A stretch of 64,000 nt of DNA from Pseudomonas sp. A-RE-19 (GTDB taxonomy: Bacteria; Pseudomonadota; Gammaproteobacteria; Pseudomonadales; Pseudomonadaceae): NCBI RefSeq assembly GCF_019956555.1, contig NZ_JAHBDQ010000025.1, positions 1 through 64,000 on the forward strand, read 5' to 3'. The notes under the pieces are model-generated. The model ran no database searches, was not told the origin of the DNA, and saw only the letters and a program-made list of their open reading frames with translations. Of this stretch, positions 34,195-42,032 are shown one piece after another; position 1 is the first letter of the stretch, and the number at the start of each line of letters is the position of its first letter. Both the position numbers and the translations under genes were made by a program.

Positions 34195-35477
34195 GCGACC
34201 GTCGGACCTTTCTGAAACAGGCCGGGATCCTCGCCGCCTGCCTGCCATTGGGTGCCAGCCTCGGCTCACCGGTCGCTGCCGCGCAGATGCAAGCCCTGCC
34301 CCGGGACAAATGGGCGCAATTGCGTCAGCTGTTCGACCAGGACCCGAACTACATCCACTTCGCCAATTTTCTGGTGACCTCCCACCCCAAACCCGTGCGC
34401 GAGGCCATCGCCCGTCACCGCACCGCGCTGGACCTGAATCCCGGGCTGGCCATGGACTGGGACCAGGGCGTGACCCACCAGCGCGAAGAAAACGTGCGGC
34501 TCTGGGCCGGCCGGTATTTGCAGGCCAAACCGACACAGATCGCCCTCACCGGCAGCACCACCGAAGGCCTGGCGATGATTTATGGCGGCGTGCAGGTGCG
34601 CCCCGATCAGGAAATCCTCACCACGGTTCACGAGCACTATTCCACGAACAACATCCTGCAGTTTCGCAACCAGCGCGATGGCACCCGGGTGCGCAAGATT
34701 CAGTTGTTCGAACAGCCACAGTCGATCTCGGCCGATCAGGTGCTGGATACCCTCAACCGCAACATCCGCCCCGAGACCCGCGTACTGGGCATGACCTGGG
34801 TGCACTCGGGCAGTGGCGTGAAGCTGCCGATCAGCGACATCGGCGGACTCGTCGATGAACACAATCGCCAGCGCGACGACCAGGACCGGATCGTTTACGT
34901 GGTCGACGGCGTGCACGGCTTTGGCGTCGAAGACTTGAGCTTCCCGGCAATGAACTGCGACTTCTTCATTGCCGGCACCCACAAATGGATGTTCGGCCCC
35001 CGCGGCACCGGCATCGTTTGCAGCCGCAGCGAAGAACTGAAAGACGTCAGCCCGAGCGTGCCGACCTTCTCCGAAGCCACGACCTTTTCCACCACCATGT
35101 CCCCGGGCGGCTATCACGCTTTCGAACATCGTTGGGCCGTGGACGAAGCGTTCAAATTGCACCTGGAACTGGGCAAGGCCGACGTCCAGGCGCGCATCCA
35201 TCAGCTCAACAGCTACCTGAAACAACGATTGCAGGAGCAGCCGGGCGTCGAGCTGGTCACCCCGGTCGATCCGGGGTTTTCGGCAGGGTTCAGCTTCTTC
35301 CGGGTCAAGGGTCAGGACAGCGATGCCATGGCCGCTCACCTGATGCAAAACCGGATTGTCAGCGATGCGGTCAGCCGCGACGTCGGCCCGGTGATCCGTA
35401 CCGCGCCGGGCCTGCTCAATACCGAAGCCGAGGTGGACCGCTTCATCGACGTGCTGGGTAAAAAACGCTCCGCGTGA
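34191..35477 (+). CDS. pvdN: PvdN, PLP-dependent enzyme modifying the chromophore side chain
   Basis: The 428-residue fold-type I aminotransferase (class V) has a Tat signal, DRRTFLKQAG, then ACLPLGASLGSPVAAAQ. The PLP-binding Lys lies in FIAGTHKWMFGPRGTG, and VVDGVHGFGVED supplies the conserved Asp. PvdN acts in the periplasm and converts the glutamate side chain on the chromophore to succinamide. The ATGA overlap with pvdM and the 43-nt gap to pvdO place it in a pvdMNO operon driven by one PvdS box. Confidence 0.95.
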   Translation: MSDRRTFLKQAGILAACLPLGASLGSPVAAAQMQALPRDKWAQLRQLFDQDPNYIHFANFLVTSHPKPVREAIARHRTALDLNPGLAMDWDQGVTHQREENVRLWAGRYLQAKPTQIALTGSTTEGLAMIYGGVQVRPDQEILTTVHEHYSTNNILQFRNQRDGTRVRKIQLFEQPQSISADQVLDTLNRNIRPETRVLGMTWVHSGSGVKLPISDIGGLVDEHNRQRDDQDRIVYVVDGVHGFGVEDLSFPAMNCDFFIAGTHKWMFGPRGTGIVCSRSEELKDVSPSVPTFSEATTFSTTMSPGGYHAFEHRWAVDEAFKLHLELGKADVQARIHQLNSYLKQRLQEQPGVELVTPVDPGFSAGFSFFRVKGQDSDAMAAHLMQNRIVSDAVSRDVGPVIRTAPGLLNTEAEVDRFIDVLGKKRSA

Positions 35478-35520
35478 ACCCTCGCTGCGAGGCACCGTTT
35501 TCCTTTAACCGAGACGACTT

Positions 35521-36408
35521 ATGAAAACGCTCCAAATGCCCTCTTCCCTGCGAACCCTATCGGCCCTGGCGCTGACCGCACTGCTCGCCGGCCCGCTGCC
35601 CGGCACCGCACAGGCCGCAACCCCGCCCGCCCCCGGCAAGGTGTTCAAGGACTGCAAGGACTGTCCGGAAATGGTCGTGCTGCCCGCCGGCCGCTACACC
35701 ATGGGCACGCCAGAGGATGAAGTCGGCCACCAGCCCGATGAAGGTCCGCTGCATGAAGTGACCTTCACCCGCCCTTTCGCCATCAGTCGCTTCCAGGTAC
35801 TGGCCGGCGAATGGGACGCATACGTGCGCGCCACCGGCAACACCCCCGCCGACTTCGATGATCGCCCGGGCCGGCGCTGCACGGCCGGCAAACCCAGCTT
35901 CAAGCAGACCGCGCGCCACCCGGCCGTGTGCATGAACGCGGCCGAGGCCCAGGGTTATATCGCCTGGCTGTCGAAGAAAACCGGTCATGCCTATCGCATG
36001 CCCAGCGAATCGATCCGTGAGTACGCCGCCCGTGCCGGCAGTACCGGGTCTTTCCCGTTTGCGTTCGATGAAGGCGCCGATTACCAGATCTCGAAAAACG
36101 CCAACACCTATGGCGCCGCCGACGGCTACAACTTCACCTCCCCGGCCGGCACCTTCCCGGCCAACGCCTTTGGCATGTACGACATGCACGGCAACGTTTA
36201 CGAGTGGGTCGCCGATTGCTACCGCGAAGACTATGTCGGCGTGCCCAGCGACGGCAGCCCGTGGCTGGAGCCAAACTGCAAACGCCAGGTGATGCGCGGC
36301 AACGACTGGGGCGAAGCGCCGGTGTTTTCCCGCTCCGGCAATCGCAACAGCAGCCTGCCCACCAGCAGCGGCGACTGGCTGGGGTTTCGCGTGGTGCGTG
36401 AGCTCTGA
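35521..36408 (+). CDS. pvdO: PvdO, FGE-like protein for final chromophore oxidation
   Basis: The 295-residue secreted protein has a signal peptide (about 1-32, cleaving after GTAQA) and the formylglycine-generating-enzyme/sulfatase-modifying fold. Fold motifs are MVVLPAGRYTMGTPEDE, RPFAISRFQVLAGEWDAY, YRMPSESIREYAARAG, FGMYDMHGNVYEWVADC and VMRGNDW. PvdO oxidises dihydropyoverdine to pyoverdine, the last step that gives the fluorescent chromophore. It is the third gene of pvdMNO. A REPIN follows. Confidence 0.95.
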   Translation: MKTLQMPSSLRTLSALALTALLAGPLPGTAQAATPPAPGKVFKDCKDCPEMVVLPAGRYTMGTPEDEVGHQPDEGPLHEVTFTRPFAISRFQVLAGEWDAYVRATGNTPADFDDRPGRRCTAGKPSFKQTARHPAVCMNAAEAQGYIAWLSKKTGHAYRMPSESIREYAARAGSTGSFPFAFDEGADYQISKNANTYGAADGYNFTSPAGTFPANAFGMYDMHGNVYEWVADCYREDYVGVPSDGSPWLEPNCKRQVMRGNDWGEAPVFSRSGNRNSSLPTSSGDWLGFRVVREL

Positions 36409-36434
36409 ATCCTCTGTGGCGAGGGGCTTGCCCT

Positions 36435-36524
36435 TGTGGGAGCGAGCCTGCTCGCGATGACGGCGGCACCTTCAGCATCAATGTTGCCTGACCCACCGCT
36501 ATCGCGAGCAGGCTCGCTCCCACA
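36435..36524. repeat. REPIN
   Basis: Inverted pair of the common REP unit between pvdO and the pvdE promoter. Confidence 0.9.
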
Positions 36525-36612
36525 AGTTTGCGCGGCTTTGCCTACCAGCATTAGGGCCTGCCCCCTCACCACAGGTCTTGTGACTAACCGGCAATTACCC
36601 TCTGCAGCCGAT

Positions 36613-36636
36613 TAAATAAACCCCGCAACCATTCGT
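36613..36636 (+). promoter_or_regulatory. PvdS box of pvdE
   Basis: TAAAT (36613-36617), 16 nt, and CGT (36634-36636), 55 nt upstream of the pvdE start. Confidence 0.85.
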
Positions 36637-36690
36637 TTTCCTTAAGTACCGGCACTCCCTCCGCACTCCGCATCGAAGCAGGAATCCTCC

Positions 36691-38340
36691 ATGACCAAGC
36701 CAACGCGTGGGGCGATCAACGAATTGTTCGCCCTGCTCAAGCCCTTCCGCCTGATCGTCTCTGTGTCCATCGTGCTCGGCATGATCGGTGGTCTGAGCGT
36801 CACCGTGTTGCTGGCGACTATCAACAATGCCCTGCACTCCGCCGATGGCCTGACCCGCACCGTGGTGATGATTTTCGCCGGGCTGTGCGTGCTGGCGCTG
36901 CTGACTTCGATTTTGTCCGACATCGGCACCAACTACGTCGGGCAGCACATCATCGCCAGGCTGCGCAAAGAGCTGGGGGAGAAAGTGCTGTCGGCGCCGA
37001 TCGACCAGATCGAGCGCTACCGCAGCCACCGGTTGATCCCGGTGCTGACCCATGACGTGGACACCATCAGCGATTTCGCCTTCGCCTTCGCGCCGCTGGC
37101 GATTTCCCTGACCGTGACCCTGGGTTGCCTCGGCTATCTGGCCATGCTGTCGTGGCCGATGTTTCTGATGATGCTGGTGGCCATCGTCATTGGCACCGCA
37201 ATCCAGGCCATCGCCCGGGCGAAGGGCATGCGCGGCTTTTACGCGGCGCGAGACTCCGAGGACGAGCTGCAAAAGCACTACAACGCCATCGCCGAAGGGG
37301 CCAAGGAACTGCGCATCCACCGCCCGCGACGTCAGCGCATGTTCGTGTCCGGCATCCAGAAGACCGCCGAGAAAATCTGTGACACCCAGATCCGCTCGAT
37401 CAATACCTTCGTCATCGCCAAGTCGTTCGGCTCGATGCTGTTTTTCGTGGTCATCGGCCTGGCGCTGGCCCTGCAATCGTTCTGGCCCAGTGCCGACAAA
37501 GCCGTGATGAGCGGTTTTGTGTTGGTGCTGCTGTACATGAAAGGCCCGCTGGAACATTTGGTCGGCACGCTGCCAATCATCAGCCGGGCGCAGATCGCGT
37601 TTCGCCGGATCGCCGAACTCAGCGAACAGTTTTCCTCCCCGGAACCGCACCTGCTGCTGGAAGATCAGGGCCACACACCCGGCCCGGTCCACAGCCTGGA
37701 ACTGAGCAACGTGCGTTATGCCTTCCCGCCGGTGGAAGGCAGCGAGCCCTTCCGCCTCGGCCCGGTCAACCTGCGCATCGAGCAAGGCGACATCGTATTC
37801 ATCGTCGGTGAAAACGGCTGTGGTAAAACCACGCTGATCAAGTTGCTGCTGGGGCTTTACGCGCCCACCGAGGGCGAAATCCGCGTGAACGATCAGCCGA
37901 TCACCGCCCTCAACCGCGATGACTACCGGCAGCATTTCACCACGATATTTGCTGACTATTACCTGTTCGATGACCTGATTCAGGGCGACCGGCAAGTGCC
38001 GCAGGATGCCACGCGCTACCTCGAACGCCTGGAGATCGCGCACAAGGTCAGCGTGCGCGACGGCGCGTTCAGCACCACCGACCTTTCCACCGGCCAGCGC
38101 AAACGCCTGGCGCTGGTCAATGCCTGGCTCGAAGAACGACCGGTGCTGGTGTTCGACGAATGGGCGGCCGATCAGGACCCGACCTTCCGCCGCATTTTCT
38201 ACACCGAACTGCTGCCCGACCTGAAGCGCCTGGGCAAAACCATCATCGTCATCTCCCACGATGACCGCTACTTCGACGTGGCCGATCAACTGGTGCGCAT
38301 GGAGGCCGGCAAGGTCAAAAGCGAACTGCAACCCGCGTAA
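36691..38340 (+). CDS. pvdE: PvdE, ABC exporter of the pyoverdine precursor
   Basis: The 549-residue half-size ABC exporter (cyclic-peptide exporter type) moves the acylated ferribactin precursor from cytoplasm to periplasm. Six transmembrane helices fill residues 15-300. The nucleotide-binding domain has Walker A IVGENGCGKTTLIKLLLG and the atypical signature LSTGQRKRLALVNA. Walker B is VLVFDEWAADQDP, where the usual DEP reads DEW as in other members of this family, and the switch His is VISHDDRYF. It is followed by a large hairpin and then fpvA. A PvdS box precedes it. Confidence 0.95.
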   Translation: MTKPTRGAINELFALLKPFRLIVSVSIVLGMIGGLSVTVLLATINNALHSADGLTRTVVMIFAGLCVLALLTSILSDIGTNYVGQHIIARLRKELGEKVLSAPIDQIERYRSHRLIPVLTHDVDTISDFAFAFAPLAISLTVTLGCLGYLAMLSWPMFLMMLVAIVIGTAIQAIARAKGMRGFYAARDSEDELQKHYNAIAEGAKELRIHRPRRQRMFVSGIQKTAEKICDTQIRSINTFVIAKSFGSMLFFVVIGLALALQSFWPSADKAVMSGFVLVLLYMKGPLEHLVGTLPIISRAQIAFRRIAELSEQFSSPEPHLLLEDQGHTPGPVHSLELSNVRYAFPPVEGSEPFRLGPVNLRIEQGDIVFIVGENGCGKTTLIKLLLGLYAPTEGEIRVNDQPITALNRDDYRQHFTTIFADYYLFDDLIQGDRQVPQDATRYLERLEIAHKVSVRDGAFSTTDLSTGQRKRLALVNAWLEERPVLVFDEWAADQDPTFRRIFYTELLPDLKRLGKTIIVISHDDRYFDVADQLVRMEAGKVKSELQPA

Positions 38341-38341
38341 T

Positions 38342-38399
38342 CGACGAGGCCGTGGCCGACCGGAAAAATAATTTTCCGGTTTGCCGCGGCCTCCTCGTC
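38342..38399 (+). terminator. Extended hairpin after pvdE
   Basis: Outer arms CGAGGCCGTGGC and GCCGCGGCCTC surround an inner perfect hairpin CCGGAAAAATAATTTTCCGG. There is no strong T tract, but the size and position suggest transcription termination between pvdE and the separately regulated fpvA. Confidence 0.55.
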
Positions 38400-38401
38400 T
38401 T

Positions 38402-38425
38402 AATGAGATGAATAAGAACCATTAC
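38402..38425 (+). promoter_or_regulatory. Probable Fur box upstream of fpvA
   Basis: AATGAGATGAATAAGAACCA followed by TTAC has the A/T pattern of Fur boxes (NATAAT-like hexamers with CATTA). It lies 30-50 nt before the fpvA start. No TAAAT-N16-CGT box is present, in contrast to the maturation genes. Confidence 0.5.
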
Positions 38426-38453
38426 CAACTATACCTGCCAAGGTCTTAACCTC

Positions 38454-40934
38454 ATGTCCGCATCCCGTTTCATGCTTCGACCTCTGACCCGCGCCCTGTT
38501 AATGAGCAGCACGACCCGCTCCCGCATGACCTCCACCGGCCTCGGCCTGGCGATGACCCTGGCCATGACGCCTTATGTCCAGGCCCAGGAATGGACCCTG
38601 AACATCCCGGCCCAGCCACTGGCTCAGGCGCTGCAGACCCTCGGTCATCAGACCAACCTGCAAATCATCTACAGCCCCGAAAGCATTCAGAACCTGCGCT
38701 CCAGTGCCCTCAACGGCCGCTATCAGGAAGATGATTCGCTCAGCGCGCTGCTCAAGGGCACCGGAATCCGCCATCAGCGCGACGGCAACACGGTCACCCT
38801 GCTGGCGCCGGCCACTGGCAGCGCGATGGAACTGGCACCGACCAGCGTCACCGGTCAGCAATTGGGCGCGACCACCGAAGGCAGCAACTCTTACACCACC
38901 GGGACGGTGACCATTGGCAAGGGCGAGCATTCACTCAGGGAAACCCCACAGTCGATCACCGTCATCACGCGCAAGATGCTCGATGACCAGAACCTGAACA
39001 CCATCGAACAGGTCATGGAAAAGACCCCGGGCATCACCGTTTACGACTCGCCCATGGGCGGCAAGTATTTCTACTCCCGGGGCTTTCGCATGACCGGCCA
39101 GTACCAGTACGACGGCGTGCCGCTGGACATCGGCAGCAGCTACGTGCAGGCCGACAGCTTCAACAGCGACATGGCGATCTATGACCGGGTCGAAGTGTTG
39201 CGCGGCGCAGCCGGGATGATGAAAGGCGCCGGGGGTACCGCGGGCGGCGTGAACTTCGTGCGCAAGCGCGGCCAGGACACCCCGCACACCCAACTGTCGC
39301 TGTCCGCCGGCAGCTGGGACAACTACCGTGGCCAGGTCGACACCGGCGGCCCGCTGAACGACGCCGGCACCATCCGTGGCCGGGCCGTGGTCACCCAGCA
39401 GACCCGTCAGTATTTCTATGATGTGGGCGCGCGCAAGGACCAGATCTACTACGGCGCCCTGGACTTCGACCTGAGCCCCGACACCACGCTGGGTCTGGGC
39501 ATGGCCTATGAAGACGTCGATGCCACCCCTTGCTGGGGCGGCCTGCCGCGCTACGCCGACGGCAGCGACCTGAAACTCTCGCGCTCCACCTGCCTGAATA
39601 CCGCCTGGAACAACCAGCGCAGCAAGCGGGCCACTTACTTTGGCGATTTGAAACACCAGCTCAATGACAACTGGGCGCTGAAGGTCGCGGGGGTTTACTC
39701 GAAGAACACCCAGGACATGGAATACGCCTTCCCGAGCGGTTCGGTACCGGTCGGCGCCACCAGCTCCAGTACCCTGATGCTCGGCAGCATCTATGACTAC
39801 GACCAGGTCGACTACGGCCTCGACGCTTACGTGGATGGAAAATTCGACGCGTTCGGCCAAGAGCACGAGCTGACCTTCGGTGCGAACGCCAGTCGCTCCC
39901 ACAAGGATGACTTCTACGCCGTGGCCGTTCTGCCCCAGCGTCAGAATGTGCTGAACCCCGACCACCACCTGCCCCAGCCGGATGAAAGTTACTACCTGGC
40001 CAACGCCTCCCGTGGTGGTCCCGTGGACATGCGGATCCTGCAATACGGCGCCTACTCCACGGCACGCCTGAAACTGGCAGACCCGCTGACCTTCGTCCTG
40101 GGCAGCCGCGTCAGCTGGTACAAATCCGAAACCGACTCCGTCTCGTACTTCCGTGGCGAAGGCACGCCGATCAGTTCCGAGTCCAAGGAAACCGGGCAGG
40201 TCACCCCGTTTGCGGCGCTGCTGTTCGACATCAACGACAACCTGACCGTCTACACCAGCTACGCGGATATCTTCACCCCGCAGGGCGGCTACAAGACCAT
40301 CACCGGTGCGACCCTCAAGCCATTGATCGGTCAGAGCTATGAACTGGGGATCAAGGGTGAATGGTTCGACGGTCGCCTGAACAGCGCCTTCAACCTGTTC
40401 CGCACCGTCCAGAAAGACGCCGCCCAGGATGACCCGGCCTGCCCGGACAGCAGCTGCTCGCAGAACTCCGGCAAGGTGCGCGCCCAGGGTTTCGAAGCCG
40501 AAGTCAGCGGTGAAGTCATCGACCGTCTGCAATTGCTGGCCGGCTACACCTACACACAGACCAAAGTGCTGGAAGACGCCGACGTCAGTCAGGATGGCGT
40601 GTCATACAACACCTACGTGCCGCGTCACCTGCTGCGCGTGTGGGGTGACTACGCCCTCAGCGGTCCGCTGGAACGCGTTACCGTCGGTGCTGGCGTCAAC
40701 GCGCAAAGCAGCAACTACCGCACCTCACCTACCAGCGGCAACAACATCACCCAGGGTGGCTATGCGGTCTGGAACGGTCGCATCGGCTACCGCATCGATG
40801 ACACCTGGTCCGTGGCGCTGAACGGCAACAACCTGTCCGACAAACGCTACTACGCCACGGTCGGTACCGAAGGTTTCGGTAACTTCTACGGTGAACCGCG
40901 CAACTTCGTGATGTCGGTCAAGGCTGACTTCTGA
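38454..40934 (+). CDS. fpvA: FpvA, TonB-dependent ferripyoverdine receptor and transducer
   Basis: The 826-residue outer-membrane receptor has a signal peptide (about 1-43, ending VQAQ). A STN signalling domain follows (about 45-115: LNIPAQPLAQALQTLGHQTN). The plug domain has SLRETPQSITVITRKMLDDQ and VEVLRGAAGMMKGAGGTAGG, and the 22-strand barrel ends in FVMSVKADF. The STN domain means it reports ferripyoverdine binding through an anti-sigma factor to iron-starvation sigma factors. Receptor choice matches the cell's own pyoverdine, consistent with its position beside the side-chain NRPS genes. A terminator follows. Confidence 0.95.
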   Translation: MSASRFMLRPLTRALLMSSTTRSRMTSTGLGLAMTLAMTPYVQAQEWTLNIPAQPLAQALQTLGHQTNLQIIYSPESIQNLRSSALNGRYQEDDSLSALLKGTGIRHQRDGNTVTLLAPATGSAMELAPTSVTGQQLGATTEGSNSYTTGTVTIGKGEHSLRETPQSITVITRKMLDDQNLNTIEQVMEKTPGITVYDSPMGGKYFYSRGFRMTGQYQYDGVPLDIGSSYVQADSFNSDMAIYDRVEVLRGAAGMMKGAGGTAGGVNFVRKRGQDTPHTQLSLSAGSWDNYRGQVDTGGPLNDAGTIRGRAVVTQQTRQYFYDVGARKDQIYYGALDFDLSPDTTLGLGMAYEDVDATPCWGGLPRYADGSDLKLSRSTCLNTAWNNQRSKRATYFGDLKHQLNDNWALKVAGVYSKNTQDMEYAFPSGSVPVGATSSSTLMLGSIYDYDQVDYGLDAYVDGKFDAFGQEHELTFGANASRSHKDDFYAVAVLPQRQNVLNPDHHLPQPDESYYLANASRGGPVDMRILQYGAYSTARLKLADPLTFVLGSRVSWYKSETDSVSYFRGEGTPISSESKETGQVTPFAALLFDINDNLTVYTSYADIFTPQGGYKTITGATLKPLIGQSYELGIKGEWFDGRLNSAFNLFRTVQKDAAQDDPACPDSSCSQNSGKVRAQGFEAEVSGEVIDRLQLLAGYTYTQTKVLEDADVSQDGVSYNTYVPRHLLRVWGDYALSGPLERVTVGAGVNAQSSNYRTSPTSGNNITQGGYAVWNGRIGYRIDDTWSVALNGNNLSDKRYYATVGTEGFGNFYGEPRNFVMSVKADF

Positions 40935-40950
40935 TTGCAGCCTCAATGGA

Positions 40951-40979
40951 AACGCCCTGCAATTGCGGGGCGTTTTTTT
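40951..40979 (+). terminator. Rho-independent terminator of fpvA
   Basis: AACGCCC (40951-40957) pairs with GGGCGTT (40968-40974), with self-complementary TGCAATTGC bases in between, followed by a T7 tract to 40979. Confidence 0.85.
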
Positions 40980-41307
40980 GTGTGAGCAAGGCGAGAAAAT
41001 GGCGGTGGTTTTAACTGAAAGTTCGGGGGTGCTTTTTTGGGCCTCATCCACCACAAGACCCGAAGTGATATCGCTAAACAAGCGCTGTTTAATCGACACT
41101 TCCAGATACTCACTCAGGCTACACATTCTTGCGCCATTGCCTACGACTGCGCCAGAATCCGCCGGCTTGTGCGCCTTGAGGCCGGGCTCTATCGTTTCCG
41201 GGTCGCTGACCAATCAGCGATCGGGTTTAGCAGCTCGGTAAATATCAAGGCACGCAGTGTCATCTCTCGATCAGCCGGCTACTTTTGCCTACGCTGGTCT
41301 GCGTTAT
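40980..41307. other. Intergenic stretch with no recognised gene
   Basis: These 328 nt between the fpvA terminator and the RNA leader contain only short frames on both strands, without Shine-Dalgarno support or recognisable protein motifs. A minus-strand frame (to 41213) runs into fpvA antisense and is judged a shadow. A promoter for the downstream leader should lie at its right end, but no convincing -35/-10 pair was identified. Confidence 0.5.
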
Positions 41308-41430
41308 GGTGACTGTGCGTGGGGCACTTCGGTGCGCCGGGTTCCTTGATCCCTGGTCTGCTAACCCGCGTACAGTCGCCACCTTTCTCGTTTAGCAGCG
41401 ACATGTGGCGACTCCATTGATCAAGGAGTT
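41308..41430 (+). ncRNA. Structured, apparently bistable mRNA leader of the DUF6124 gene
   Basis: A 12-bp helix (41308-41319 with 41369-41380, two G-U pairs) closes a junction. The junction bears a C(UUCG)G hairpin (41324-41327/41332-41335) and a second hairpin (41339-41343/41363-41367). The 3' strand AGTCGCCAC (41374-41382) is also perfectly complementary to GTGGCGACT (41405-41413). The latter overlaps GACTCC (41410-41415), which can pair with GGAGTT (41425-41430), covering the Shine-Dalgarno AAGGAG at 41423-41428. These are the parts of a translational switch: aptamer-like domain, anti-sequestor and sequestor. All pairings are read directly from the bases; folding energies and any ligand are unknown. 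Confidence 0.6.
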
Positions 41431-41435
41431 TTACC

Positions 41436-41795
41436 ATGTTCAAACCAACGCCAAATCCTCCGGAAACCGACGACGTTTCCCCCTACGAATCCCTCGATTC
41501 CAAAAAACTCAACGAAGCCGCCGACCGCGCCCTCGATTACTACCTCAAACCGGCGATACCCAAAGACACCCCGCGCAAACCCAGCACCATTTACCACGTC
41601 GGCGCCGAGGTCGATAACGAGACCCTGCTGGTCAACGCCTGCGAATCCCTGGCATCAGCGAGCATGATGCTCAGTGAGTTCGCCGGGTTGATGGACATGC
41701 CACATCGCAACATGATGTTGGGGATTCAGCAGGTGGTCATGCTTGGTGAGTTGGCGGTCAATCGGGTGCTGGATAACTTCGATCCGCGAGGCTAG
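41436..41795 (+). CDS. Small conserved Pseudomonas protein, DUF6124-like
   Basis: The 119-residue soluble protein has no signal peptide or membrane segment. The N-terminal third is polar and Pro-rich (PTPNPPETDDVSPYES). The C-terminal part is helical (LLVNACESLASASMMLSEFA, then IQQVVMLGELAVNRVLDN). I recognise the pattern from a family of small Pseudomonas proteins of unknown function, annotated DUF6124, that occur in several copies per genome. The start ATG 41436 has AAGGAG 7 nt upstream. The preceding leader can fold to hide this site. The gene sits between fpvA and the NRPS genes, but nothing in the protein links it to pyoverdine. Confidence 0.8.
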   Translation: MFKPTPNPPETDDVSPYESLDSKKLNEAADRALDYYLKPAIPKDTPRKPSTIYHVGAEVDNETLLVNACESLASASMMLSEFAGLMDMPHRNMMLGIQQVVMLGELAVNRVLDNFDPRG

Positions 41796-41805
41796 CCAGC
41801 AAAAG

Positions 41806-42017
41806 CAAAAGATCGCAGCCTCGTTTCACTCGACAGCTCCTACAGGAAGCGGGGATGCCCGTTAAATGGGAATGTACGCGGTCGGTGTAGGCGCTGGCGA
41901 AGCCTGCGATCTTTTGGCGGTATCAAAGAGTGTCGAAGGGCAAGGTCAAAAGATCGCAGCCTTCGGCAGCTCCTACAGGAAGCGGGTACACCCGTTAAAT
42001 GGCGGATGTACGCGGCA
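41806..42017. repeat. Duplicated REP-plus-tail repeat
   Basis: Two direct copies, about 41806-41882 and 41946-42017, each have a REP-type segment (AAAAGATCGCAGCCT...AGCTCCTAC). Each is followed by a shared tail (AGGAAGCGGG, then CCCGTTAAATGG and ATGTACGCGG). The first copy carries an altered REP core (CGTTTCACTCGACAG). An inverted REP fragment lies between them near 41893-41914. Confidence 0.8.
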
Positions 42018-42032
42018 TGGATTGGCTCACAC

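Noticed and set aside
10483..36524. CRISPR-like array from the many repeated palindromes
   Set aside because: The repeats are dispersed REPIN pairs in separate intergenic gaps, without regular spacers, and no cas genes are present.
36595..38331. Minus-strand open frame of 578 codons opposite pvdE
   Set aside because: It is a His/Gln-rich shadow of PvdE, which has complete ABC motifs and a PvdS promoter on the plus strand.
41037..41312. 91-codon plus-strand frame between fpvA and the DUF6124 gene
   Set aside because: It has no ribosome-binding site or protein motif, and its end runs into the structured RNA leader.
41806..41914. PvdS box candidates with TAAAT in the repeats near 41857 and 41996
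   Set aside because: No CGT follows at 16 nt, and the TAAAT belongs to the repeated tail sequence.
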